A DNA stretch of 12,715 nucleotides, from the NCBI GenBank assembly GCA_947462175.1, contig CANHOE010000036.1, positions 1 to 12,715 on the forward strand. Reading direction: 5' to 3'. Made by a program: the position numbers and the translations under genes. Below the pieces are notes generated by a model. It ran no database searches. It saw only the letters and a list, made by a program, of their open reading frames with translations, and was not told the DNA's origin. Below are positions 1 to 6,225 of the stretch, one piece after another (the first letter of the stretch is position 1; every line of letters starts with the position of its first letter). This stretch comes from Burkholderiales bacterium (GTDB lineage Bacteria; Pseudomonadota; Gammaproteobacteria; Burkholderiales; Burkholderiaceae_C).

Positions 1-518
1 CGCTGTGGCACATCACGAACGCGATGCTGCGCTGGATGGCGCCGTTCCTCAGCTTCACTGCCGAAGAGGCGTGGCCGATCTTCTCGCCGGGCACCTCGTC
101 GTCGATCTTCATCGAGACCTACAGCGACACTGCATCGTGGGCCGACGACGCGCTGCTGGTGAAGTGGTCGCGCATCCGCGAGGTCCGCGAGTTCGCCAAC
201 AAGCAGATCGAAGCCGTCCGCGCCGCGGGTCAACTCGGCTCATCGCTGCAGGCCTCGGTCTCGATCACCGCGAATGTCGATGATCACGCGCTACTGGCCT
301 CGCTCGGCGACGGACTGAAATTCGTCACGATCACCTCGGAGGCCAGGCTCAGCGAAGGCGCAGAACTGGCTGTGCACGTGGTGCCGTCAAGTGCGACGAA
401 ATGCGAGCGCTGCTGGCACTACCGCGACGACGTGGGCCACGACACCGCGTACCCGACGATCTGCAGCCGCTGTACCAGCAACCTCTATGGCGACGGCGAA
501 GTCCGCCGCGTGGCCTGA
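1..518 (+). CDS. ileS: Isoleucyl-tRNA synthetase, C-terminal fragment (5' end outside window)
   Basis: This is the last 171 residues of isoleucyl-tRNA synthetase, the cytoplasmic enzyme that charges tRNA-Ile with isoleucine. The reading frame is open from the window edge (first full codon at 3) and ends in TGA at 516-518. The visible part starts in the anticodon-binding region (LRWMAPFLSFTAEEAW, typical of class Ia synthetases). It ends in the C-terminal zinc finger, where two CxxC pairs (codons at 402, 411, 462 and 471) are separated by 16 residues, as in bacterial IleRS of the zinc-containing type. The catalytic HIGH and KMSKS motifs lie upstream of the window. It is followed after one base by lspA, the usual ileS-lspA pairing in proteobacteria. 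The identification is secure; only the 5' boundary is missing. Confidence 0.96.
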   Translation, partial: LWHITNAMLRWMAPFLSFTAEEAWPIFSPGTSSSIFIETYSDTASWADDALLVKWSRIREVREFANKQIEAVRAAGQLGSSLQASVSITANVDDHALLASLGDGLKFVTITSEARLSEGAELAVHVVPSSATKCERCWHYRDDVGHDTAYPTICSRCTSNLYGDGEVRRVA

Positions 519-519
519 G

Positions 520-1032
520 ATGGTGACCAAGAGCTCAGCGGGCTCCGGCCTGCTCCCCTGGCTCGGTCTGGCCCTGCTGATCATCGTGTCGGATCAACTC
601 ACCAAGACGTTGATCATCGGCAGTTTCGAACTGGGCGACAGCCACACCGTCACCTCGTTCTTCAACATCGTCCGGGTGCACAACGCCGGCGCTGCATTCA
701 GCTTTTTGGCGGACGCTTCCGGGTGGCAGCGCTGGTTCTTCGTCGGGCTCGGGCTGGTGGCCACCGTGGCGATCATCTGGATGCTGAAAAGCCACGGCGG
801 GCAGCGTCTCTTCAGCCTGGCACTGGCGTTGATCCTCGGCGGCGCGCTGGGCAATGTGATCGACCGCCTGCTGCACGGCCATGTGATCGACTTCCTGCAG
901 TTCCACTGGGACTGGCTGGCGCCGATCTTCCCCGGCGGCTACTTCCCGAGCTTCAACATCGCCGACAGCGCGATCACCGTCGGGGCGGTGCTGCTGATCC
1001 TAGACGAGCTGCTGCGGGTGCGCCGCAGCTGA
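520..1032 (+). CDS. lspA: Lipoprotein signal peptidase (signal peptidase II)
   Basis: LspA is the inner-membrane aspartyl protease that cleaves signal peptides from diacylglyceryl-modified prolipoproteins. The protein has 170 residues, normal for the family, with four hydrophobic segments (about 11-30, 70-90, 97-113 and 146-165). Family motifs are intact: VHNAGAAFSF (53-62), GGALGNVIDR (107-116), HVIDF (121-125) and FNIADSAI (145-152). The two catalytic aspartates are expected to be D124 and D149. I chose the ATG at 520, one base after the ileS stop (TGA-G-ATG). Longer in-frame versions would run back into ileS and add a non-family N-terminus. No strong Shine-Dalgarno is visible, so translation is probably coupled to ileS. 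Downstream, the next gene (qorA) is convergent, so lspA is the last gene of this unit. Confidence 0.96.
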   Translation: MVTKSSAGSGLLPWLGLALLIIVSDQLTKTLIIGSFELGDSHTVTSFFNIVRVHNAGAAFSFLADASGWQRWFFVGLGLVATVAIIWMLKSHGGQRLFSLALALILGGALGNVIDRLLHGHVIDFLQFHWDWLAPIFPGGYFPSFNIADSAITVGAVLLILDELLRVRRS

Positions 1033-1048
1033 AACCGCAGACTCTCGA

Positions 1049-2053
1049 TCAGGGCAGCAGGATGCTGCAACCGGTCGTGAGACGTGCTTCGAGATCACGG
1101 TGGGCCTGTGCCACATCGGCCAGCGCGTAACGCCGTTCCACCGGAACCTTCACCGCGCCGCTACTGACCACCGAAAAAAGATCGTCCGCCATCGCTTGCG
1201 TCGCTTCTCGGGTGGCGATGTGGGTGAACAGCGTCGGGCGCGTCACGTACAGCGACCCCTTGGCCGCCAGCACACCCAGATCGACCGGTGGTGCCTTGCC
1301 CGATGCGTTGCCGAAATTGGCCAGCAAACCAAAGGGCTGCAGCACATCGAGTGACTTCTCGAAGGTGTCGTGTCCCACCGAGTCGTAGACCACCTTCACC
1401 CCGCGGCCACCGGTGATGTCCTTGACCCGCGCCACGAAGTCCTCGCGCCGGTAATTGATCGCATGCGCCGCGCCGTTCTGCAGCGCCAGCGCACACTTCT
1501 CGTCGCTGCCGGCCGTGCCGATCAATTGCAGGCCAAGCGCCTTCGCCCACTGGCAAGCGATCAGCCCGACACCGCCCGCCGCAGCATGGAACAGGATGAA
1601 ATCTCCGGGCTGCAGGCCGGCCTGTGGCAGCGTTTTCTTCAGCAGGTACTGCGCGGTCAGGCCCTTGAGCATCATCGCGGCAGCGGTCTCGAAATCAATG
1701 CCCTCAGGCAGCTTGACGACGCACTTGGCCGGCATCACGCGCGACTCGCAGTAACTGCCCGGCGGCGTGCTGGCATAGGCGGCGCGATCGCCTGCGCGCA
1801 GGTGGGTCACCCCCTCGCCTACCGCTTCGACGACGCCGGCGCCTTCCATGCCCAGGCCAGCCGGCAGCGGAAGCGGGTACAACGCCGTGCGGTGGTACAC
1901 ATCGATGAAGTTGAGGCCGCAGGCGAGGTGGCGAATGCGGATCTCGCCCGGTCCGGGCTCTCCGATCGGCACCTCGACCAGATGCATGGCCTCCGGCCCA
2001 CCGGGTTGATCGATGCGGATGGCGCGGGTGGTGCGAGCAAGGGCAGCGGGCAT
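1049..2053 (-). CDS. qorA: NADPH:quinone oxidoreductase, zinc-free MDR family (QorA type)
   Basis: This is a 334-residue medium-chain dehydrogenase/reductase of the quinone oxidoreductase (zeta-crystallin) branch, a soluble enzyme that reduces quinones with NADPH. The N-terminal GroES-like domain has the QorA-type LNFIDVYHR (48-55) in place of the zinc-binding cysteine motif of alcohol dehydrogenases. The Rossmann domain carries the nucleotide-binding HAAAGGVG (156-163). Other family blocks are MMLKGLTAQYLL (127-138), YDSVGHDTFEKSLD (223-236) and KGSLYVTRPTLFTHI (265-279). The start ATG at 2053 is supported by a GGAG ribosome binding site (complement of 2061-2064) seven bases upstream. It converges with lspA, leaving 16 bases between stops, and diverges from the zinc-ribbon gene at 2128. 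The family call is firm. The physiological substrate is inferred from the family and could be another enone or quinone. Confidence 0.9.
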   Translation of the reverse strand: MPAALARTTRAIRIDQPGGPEAMHLVEVPIGEPGPGEIRIRHLACGLNFIDVYHRTALYPLPLPAGLGMEGAGVVEAVGEGVTHLRAGDRAAYASTPPGSYCESRVMPAKCVVKLPEGIDFETAAAMMLKGLTAQYLLKKTLPQAGLQPGDFILFHAAAGGVGLIACQWAKALGLQLIGTAGSDEKCALALQNGAAHAINYRREDFVARVKDITGGRGVKVVYDSVGHDTFEKSLDVLQPFGLLANFGNASGKAPPVDLGVLAAKGSLYVTRPTLFTHIATREATQAMADDLFSVVSSGAVKVPVERRYALADVAQAHRDLEARLTTGCSILLP

Positions 2054-2127
2054 CTGAAAGCTCCGAAAAGTGAGGTGCGCTATCGTGCCCGAAGCTCGCT
2101 GTATTCACACGGCTGGGTGTGTTCCAC

Positions 2128-2454
2128 ATGAAAAGGCTGACCACCGCCCCGAACCTTGCCATCGCCACGCTGTGGGCTGACATGCTTTGCCACGCAGGTG
2201 TGCCCACGACCATCCAGCGCGCCTACAACAGCAGCCTGGCAGGACAGGTACCACCCGATCAGGCGCTGCCCGAGCTGTGGCTCACCGATGCCGACAATTT
2301 CGATCGCGCCGAGCGATTGCTGGCGGAGTTGCGCGCGCCAGTGTCGCGGCATTGGTGGTGTGCCGCTTGCCAAGAACTGATCGAGGGGCCGTTCGAGGAA
2401 TGCTGGAACTGCGGCGCTCCGATGCCTCAGGTAGAGGGCGACGGGGCAGGCTGA
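2128..2454 (+). CDS. Small DUF2007-like protein with C-terminal zinc ribbon
   Basis: This encodes 108 residues from the ATG at 2128; a GTG at 2119 in the same frame is an alternative start. Residues 12-70 resemble the DUF2007 ('putative prokaryotic signal transducing') fold: a segment about position within a sequence pair (LCHAGVPTTIQRAYNSS) followed by LPELWLTDADNFDRAERLL, which ends the small alpha/beta domain. A C-terminal rubredoxin-like zinc ribbon follows, with C78-x2-C81 and C92-x2-C95 (WWCAAC and CWNCGAP). It has no signal peptide or membrane segment, so it is probably cytoplasmic. The molecular function is unknown for the family; a role in binding proteins or nucleic acid through the ribbon is only inference. 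Its last 28 bases overlap the end of the convergent CDF transporter gene. No good Shine-Dalgarno is visible before either start. Confidence 0.75.
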   Translation: MKRLTTAPNLAIATLWADMLCHAGVPTTIQRAYNSSLAGQVPPDQALPELWLTDADNFDRAERLLAELRAPVSRHWWCAACQELIEGPFEECWNCGAPMPQVEGDGAG

Positions 2455-3380
2455 TCCGCGGCGGGGCGGTGCCATGGGTCCAGGTGCGTCATCAGTGTGA
2501 GCACCCGATGGCGCTGCAGGACGCGATCGCGTGCGGCCACCGTGATCTCGTGACCGGCCTCCACGGTGAGCTGAGCGTCGACCTCGATGTGGGCATCGAC
2601 GACGATCATGTCGCCCATCTTTCGGGTGCGCAGGTCATGCACACCGCGAATGCCCGGGGTGTCGGCCAGCGTCTGGCGGATCGCTTCGACTTCCTGCTCG
2701 TCCACCGCGCGATCCATCAGATCGCGCAGCGCGTCCCACCCGAAAGACCAACCCATCCTCACGATCATGAATCCCACGATCGCTGCAGCGATCGGGTCCA
2801 GGATCGGGTAGCCCGCCAGGTTGCCAACGATACCGACGCCAACCACCAGCGATGACGCCGCATCCGAGCGAGCATGCCAGGCATTGGCCACCAGCATGCT
2901 CGATCTGACGCGCTTGGCCACGGCCAGCATGTAGCGAAACAGCACTTCCTTCGCGACCAGTGCCCCACCAGCCACCCACAGCGCTGCGGTATGCACCGTA
3001 GGGACCAGTTCGGGGGCCTGGAGCTTCGTCACCGCCGACCACAACATCCCCGCACCGACGGCGAGCAGCAGGCCGCCCAGCGCCAGCGATGCCGCGGTTT
3101 CAAAGCGCTGGTGGCCGTAAGGATGCTCGACGTCGGCATCCTTGCGACTGTGATGCCCCGCCAGCAGCACGATGAAGTCGGACACCAGGTCCGCCAGCGA
3201 ATGGATGCCGTCGGCGATCAGCGCCTGCGACTTCGACAGGATGCCCACGGCGATCTGGGTGGCCGACAAGAGCAGGTTCACGCCCACACTCACCCAGGTG
3301 CTGCGCGAAGCCGCAGCGGTGAGTTCGGCGCGACTCTTGGGCGAGTCTTCAGGATCGTCTGAGAAAGTACTGAGGGGCAT
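2427..3380 (-). CDS. Cation diffusion facilitator (CDF) family divalent metal transporter
   Basis: This is a 317-residue inner-membrane proton/metal antiporter of the CDF family, expected to export Zn(II) or a related divalent ion. Transmembrane helix 2 carries ADGIHSLADLVSDF, with H60-x3-D64, and helix 5 carries WHARSDAASS, with H169-x3-D173. An HxxxD pair in both helices fits the zinc/cadmium type better than the DxxxD manganese type. A DVEHPYGHQRFE loop (83-94) follows helix 2. The cytoplasmic C-terminal domain (about 225-305) holds further ligand-type histidines (VHDLRTRKMGD, DAHIEVD, GHEI, THLDPWH). The start at 3380 was chosen because the family-like sequence begins there (MPLSTFSDD). 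In-frame starts up to 3452 would add an Arg-rich stretch unlike the family. The gene is divergent from arsR and overlaps the DUF2007-like gene at its 3' end. Which metal it moves cannot be told from sequence alone. Confidence 0.88.
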   Translation of the reverse strand: MPLSTFSDDPEDSPKSRAELTAAASRSTWVSVGVNLLLSATQIAVGILSKSQALIADGIHSLADLVSDFIVLLAGHHSRKDADVEHPYGHQRFETAASLALGGLLLAVGAGMLWSAVTKLQAPELVPTVHTAALWVAGGALVAKEVLFRYMLAVAKRVRSSMLVANAWHARSDAASSLVVGVGIVGNLAGYPILDPIAAAIVGFMIVRMGWSFGWDALRDLMDRAVDEQEVEAIRQTLADTPGIRGVHDLRTRKMGDMIVVDAHIEVDAQLTVEAGHEITVAARDRVLQRHRVLTLMTHLDPWHRPAADQPAPSPST

Positions 3381-3476
3381 GGTGATCTGTCTAGGCTCGA
3401 TTCTCGGCCACCGCATGCCCATGCGGACCCTCTCACCCCAACATCTCGACATCTCGCTGTCACACTGCCGTCATTT

Positions 3477-3498
3477 TATTTCTACAATAATGGAAATA
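3477..3498 (+). promoter_or_regulatory. Putative ArsR operator and -10 box overlapping the arsR start
   Basis: A 22-base imperfect inverted repeat has outer arms TATTTC (3477-3482) and GAAATA (3493-3498), with an AT-rich centre. It contains TACAAT (3483-3488), a five-of-six match to the sigma-70 -10 box. I see no good -35 box at 16-18 bases. The repeat ends on the first base of the arsR start codon. ArsR repressors bind AT-rich inverted repeats over their own promoters, so this is the best operator candidate for the ars operon. If the -10 call is right, transcription would start about two to four bases before the ATG. Confidence 0.55.
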
Positions 3499-3824
3499 TG
3501 GAAGAGACTGATGTCATCGCAGCCCTGGCGGCTCTTGCCCAACCGGCACGGCTGCGGGTATTCCGCGCGCTGGTGGTAGCGGGCCCGCAGGGCATGACGC
3601 CCGGTGCGCTGGCCGAGGCGCTGGGTGTGCCAGCGTCGACGTTGTCATTCCATCTGAAAGAGCTGACACATGCCGGCTTGACCACGCAGCAGCGTGATGG
3701 CCGCAGCCTGATCTACCGCGCCGCGTTCGAGCAGATGAACGGCCTGATGACCTACCTGACAGCGAATTGCTGCGCGGGTGAGGGGTGCGCCAAGGTGGCC
3801 ACCCCGCTCTGCACAAGCTGTTGA
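3498..3824 (+). CDS. arsR: ArsR-family arsenite-responsive repressor
   Basis: This is a 108-residue winged-helix repressor that would release ars operator DNA when As(III) or Sb(III) binds. The N-terminal helices (VIAALAALAQPARLRVFRAL) and the recognition region (GVPASTLSFHLKELTHAGL, about 43-61) are typical of ArsR/SmtB. The wing lies at about 62-74 (TTQQRDGRSLIYR). The classical CVC motif of E. coli ArsR is absent. Instead, cysteines cluster at the C-terminus (C91, C92, C97, plus C105 and C108), resembling the C-terminal CC...C arsenite site described for Acidithiobacillus ferrooxidans ArsR. It is the first gene of the arsR-arsC-acr3-arsH cluster, and arsC starts 24 bases after its stop. 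The ATG at 3498 is preceded only by a weak TGGA. An ATG at 3490 is out of frame. Confidence 0.93.
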   Translation: MEETDVIAALAALAQPARLRVFRALVVAGPQGMTPGALAEALGVPASTLSFHLKELTHAGLTTQQRDGRSLIYRAAFEQMNGLMTYLTANCCAGEGCAKVATPLCTSC

Positions 3825-3848
3825 TGTCTCAAATCTGAAAGCACCCCC

Positions 3849-4343
3849 ATGTCCGATACCCCCCAGCATGTGCTGTTCATCTGCACCGGCAACTCGGCCC
3901 GCTCGATACTGGCCGAAGGCCTCCTCAATCACCTGGGCCGTGGCCGGTTCGTGGCGCACTCGGCTGGCAGTCACCCGAATGGCGTCGTCAACCCGTTCGC
4001 GCTCTCCACCTTGAATACGCTGCACATCCCCAGCGAGGGCTTCCGCAGCAAGAACTGGGACGAGTTCTCGCAGCACGGCGCACCAGTGCTCGATTACGTC
4101 TTCACCGTCTGCGACAACGCTGCAGGCGAGATGTGTCCGGTGTGGCCAGGCCAGCCGATGACGGCACATTGGGGCGTGCCCGATCCCGCCGCGGTCGAAG
4201 GCAGCGATGAGGTCAAGGCCCGCGCCTTCATGGACATCGCGGTGACGCTGAAGCGCCGCATCGAGCTGATGCTCGCGCTGCCAGTCGACAGCCTGGACCG
4301 CATGGCGATCCACCGCGAACTCAAGCAGATCGGCCAAGGCTGA
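3849..4343 (+). CDS. arsC: Arsenate reductase, low-molecular-weight phosphatase fold
   Basis: This 164-residue cytoplasmic enzyme reduces As(V) to As(III) with thiol reductants, making the substrate for Acr3. The P-loop CTGNSARS (12-19) has the CX5R signature, with C12 as the nucleophile. The redox cysteines are probably C88 and C96, in TVCDNAAGEMCPVWPG (86-101). HWGVPDPA (107-114) supplies the general-acid aspartate of the phosphatase fold. The 164 residues are longer than the roughly 130 of S. aureus ArsC because of a C-terminal helical extension. The C88-C96 spacing also differs from the S. aureus C82-C89 pair, so thioredoxin versus glutathione/glutaredoxin as electron donor cannot be settled here. 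A GAAAG ribosome site precedes the ATG, and acr3 follows after 16 bases. Confidence 0.94.
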   Translation: MSDTPQHVLFICTGNSARSILAEGLLNHLGRGRFVAHSAGSHPNGVVNPFALSTLNTLHIPSEGFRSKNWDEFSQHGAPVLDYVFTVCDNAAGEMCPVWPGQPMTAHWGVPDPAAVEGSDEVKARAFMDIAVTLKRRIELMLALPVDSLDRMAIHRELKQIGQG

Positions 4344-4359
4344 TCGACCGGAATCGACG

Positions 4360-5442
4360 ATGAACACCACCACCTCGCCCGCACCCGCTGTGGCACCGAT
4401 GAGCATCTTCGAGCGCTATCTGACAGTCTGGGTCTTCCTCTGCATCGTCGCAGGGATCACGCTGGGACAGCTGTTCCCCGGCCCATTCCAGGCCGTCGGG
4501 CGCATGGAAGTCGCACAGGTCAACCTGCCGGTCGGCCTGCTGATCTGGGTGATGATCATTCCGATGCTGCTGAAGGTGGACTTCGCATCGCTGTCGCAGG
4601 TGAGGCAGCACTGGCGCGGCATCGGCGTGACGCTGTTCGTGAACTGGGCGGTCAAGCCGTTTTCGATGGCGCTGCTGGCCTGGATCTTCATCCGTCATGT
4701 GTTCGCGCCGTACTTGCCTGCCGATCAGGCCGACAGCTATGTGGCCGGGCTGATTCTGCTGGCCGCCGCGCCATGTACGGCGATGGTGTTCGTGTGGAGC
4801 CGGTTGACTGGCGGCCACCCGCTGTTCACGCTGTCGCAGGTGGCGCTGAACGACACCATCATGGTGTTCGCCTTTGCGCCCATCGTCGCGCTGCTGCTGG
4901 GTCTGTCGGCCATCGTCGTGCCGTGGGCCACGCTGATCACCTCGGTGGTGCTGTACATCGTGATTCCGGTCGTGATCGCACAGCTCTGGCGCAAGGCACT
5001 GCTTGGCCGCGGGCAGGCCGCTTTCGATGCTGCGCTCGCCAAGATCGGCCCATGGTCGATCACCGCGCTGCTGGCCACGCTGGTACTGCTGTTCGCCTTC
5101 CAGGGTCAAGCCATCCTCGCGCAGCCGCTGGTGATCGCCATGCTGGCCGTGCCGATCCTGATCCAGGTCTTCTTCAATTCGGGCCTCGCGTACTGGCTGA
5201 ACCGGCGCCTTGGCGAATCGCACGCAGTGGCCTGCCCCTCGGCCCTGATCGGGGCGAGCAATTTCTTCGAGCTGGCGGTGGCCGCAGCGATCAGCCTTTT
5301 CGGCTTCGAGTCCGGCGCGGCGCTCGCCACCGTGGTTGGCGTGCTGATCGAAGTGCCGGTGATGCTGCTGGTGGTTCGGTGGGTCAACAACAGCAAGGGT
5401 TGGTACGAGCGGGGGATCACCGAGAATCGCCTGCGTGTCTGA
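4360..5442 (+). CDS. acr3: ACR3-family arsenite efflux permease
   Basis: This 360-residue inner-membrane permease exports As(III) (and perhaps Sb(III)) using the membrane potential. About ten hydrophobic segments are visible, in the bile-acid/arsenite transporter fold. The two residues known to be essential in characterised Acr3 proteins are present: the cysteine in AAPCTAMVFVWS (C139, fourth segment) and the glutamate in IGASNFFELAVAAA (E304, ninth segment). VGVLIEVPVMLLV (326-338) is the conserved last helix. The ATG at 4360 has CCGGAA about eight bases upstream. It sits 16 bases after arsC and its last eight bases overlap the arsH GTG start. This overlap suggests translational coupling of efflux and organoarsenical detoxification. 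ACR3 is distinct from the ArsB family, so the symbol acr3 is preferred over arsB. Confidence 0.95.
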   Translation: MNTTTSPAPAVAPMSIFERYLTVWVFLCIVAGITLGQLFPGPFQAVGRMEVAQVNLPVGLLIWVMIIPMLLKVDFASLSQVRQHWRGIGVTLFVNWAVKPFSMALLAWIFIRHVFAPYLPADQADSYVAGLILLAAAPCTAMVFVWSRLTGGHPLFTLSQVALNDTIMVFAFAPIVALLLGLSAIVVPWATLITSVVLYIVIPVVIAQLWRKALLGRGQAAFDAALAKIGPWSITALLATLVLLFAFQGQAILAQPLVIAMLAVPILIQVFFNSGLAYWLNRRLGESHAVACPSALIGASNFFELAVAAAISLFGFESGAALATVVGVLIEVPVMLLVVRWVNNSKGWYERGITENRLRV

Positions 5443-6157
5443 GTCCCCGGTTCTCCTCCCGAACGTCGATCCCGCGCTTTTCAAAGTGCCGTGTATCGAT
5501 CGCCTGCTGCCGACTTCACGCTCGACCCACCCGCCGCGCTTCCTGCTGCTCTACGGATCGCTCAGGGAGCGCTCCTACAGCCGCCTGCTGACCGAGGAAG
5601 CGGCAAGGCTGCTGCAGGCGATGGGCGGCGAGACGCGGCTGTTCGACCCTGCCGGCCTGCCCTTGCCCGACGGCGCACCCGAGTCGCATCCCAAGGTCGT
5701 CGAGTTGCGCGAACTGGCAAACTGGAGCGAGGGCATGGTGTGGTGCTCGCCGGAACGCCACGGCGCGATGAGCGGCATCCTGAAGGCACAGATCGACTGG
5801 ATTCCGCTGGCCGTCGGTGCGGTGCGACCGACGCAGGGCAAGACTCTGGCGGTGATGCAGGTCTCGGGCGGTTCGCAATCGTTCAACGCGGTCAACCAGC
5901 TGCGCGTTCTCGGCCGCTGGATGCGGATGCTCACCATTCCCAACCAATCCTCGGTCGCGAAGGCCTTTCTCGAATTCGACGACGCCGGGCGCATGAAGCC
6001 TTCCGCCTACTACGACCGCGTGGTCGACGTGATGGAAGAGCTGATGAAGTTCACACTGCTGACGCGCGACTCAACCGCGTATCTGGTCGATCGCTACAGC
6101 GAGCGCAAGGAAAGCGCAGAGGCACTGTCGAAGCGAGTCAACCTGCGAAGCACCTGA
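5435..6157 (+). CDS. arsH: ArsH, NADPH-dependent FMN reductase / organoarsenical oxidase
   Basis: This is a 240-residue flavodoxin-like protein. Characterised ArsH enzymes bind FMN, oxidise NADPH and convert toxic trivalent methylarsenicals to the pentavalent forms; some also reduce quinones or azo dyes. The FMN phosphate loop is GSLRERSYSR (41-50), and the second flavin-contact block is SPERHGAMSGILKAQIDWIP (105-124). VSGGSQSFNAVNQLR (143-157) and the PNQSSVAKAF segment also match the family. Its start is a GTG at 5435, inside the end of acr3. An N-terminal extension of about 35 residues before the flavodoxin core is normal for ArsH. It is the last gene of the ars cluster; the next gene has its own promoter. 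I see no hairpin terminator in the 68 bases that follow. Confidence 0.94.
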   Translation: MSESPVLLPNVDPALFKVPCIDRLLPTSRSTHPPRFLLLYGSLRERSYSRLLTEEAARLLQAMGGETRLFDPAGLPLPDGAPESHPKVVELRELANWSEGMVWCSPERHGAMSGILKAQIDWIPLAVGAVRPTQGKTLAVMQVSGGSQSFNAVNQLRVLGRWMRMLTIPNQSSVAKAFLEFDDAGRMKPSAYYDRVVDVMEELMKFTLLTRDSTAYLVDRYSERKESAEALSKRVNLRST

Positions 6158-6167
6158 TTCGGCCATC

Positions 6168-6196
6168 TTGCAGGAACATTCAACATACCGTATAAA
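6168..6196 (+). promoter_or_regulatory. Sigma-70-like promoter of the AKP-tail/RHH-like gene
   Basis: TTGCAG (6168-6173) and TATAAA (6191-6196) are separated by 17 bases. The -10 box matches consensus at five of six positions and the -35 box at its TTG. The expected start of transcription is near 6203, about 20 bases before the ATG at 6226. The -10 box lies inside the inverted repeat annotated separately, which suggests repression by occlusion. Confidence 0.6.
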
Positions 6197-6208
6197 CGGT
6201 TTATGTTG
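6181..6208. promoter_or_regulatory. 28-base imperfect inverted repeat, candidate operator
   Basis: The outer arms are CAACAT (6181-6186) and ATGTTG (6203-6208). The inner arms ACCGT (6187-6191) and ACGGT (6196-6200) flank ATAA, and two extra T's on the right make it imperfect. It covers the -10 box. More AACAT half-sites occur on the plus strand at 6175-6179 and 6223-6227. The stem has no following T-tract and lies upstream of a gene, so an operator is likelier than a terminator. Confidence 0.6.
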
Positions 6209-6210
6209 AT

Positions 6211-6224
6211 TTCAGGATCCTGAA
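6211..6224. promoter_or_regulatory. Perfect 14-base palindrome enclosing the ribosome binding site
   Basis: TTCAGGATCCTGAA reads the same on both strands and ends two bases before the start codon at 6226. It contains AGGA (6214-6217), eight bases from the ATG, which is the best Shine-Dalgarno for the gene. It could be a second protein-binding site. As mRNA it has no loop and could pair only between two transcripts. Confidence 0.5.
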
Positions 6225-6225
6225 C

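Noticed and set aside
2103..2122. CACAC/GTGTG inverted repeat between qorA and the DUF2007-like gene as an operator
   Set aside because: Only five paired bases with a six-base gap and no associated promoter boxes. Such matches are expected by chance.
5106..5420. Long open frames antisense to acr3 and arsH (for example 4321-5484 on the minus strand)
   Set aside because: They mirror strongly conserved ars genes and have His/Gln/Arg-rich compositions typical of antisense frames in GC-rich DNA. They show no domain or ribosome site.
3498..6157. Horizontal transfer of the ars cluster on a mobile element
   Set aside because: No transposase, integrase, flanking repeat or tRNA is seen, and codon and base use look like the neighbouring genes. 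Transfer is possible but not supported here.
6158..6208. The inverted repeat at 6181-6208 as the terminator of the ars operon
   Set aside because: The stem is AT-containing and interrupted, has no T-tract after it, and overlaps a good promoter for the next gene. An operator explains it better.
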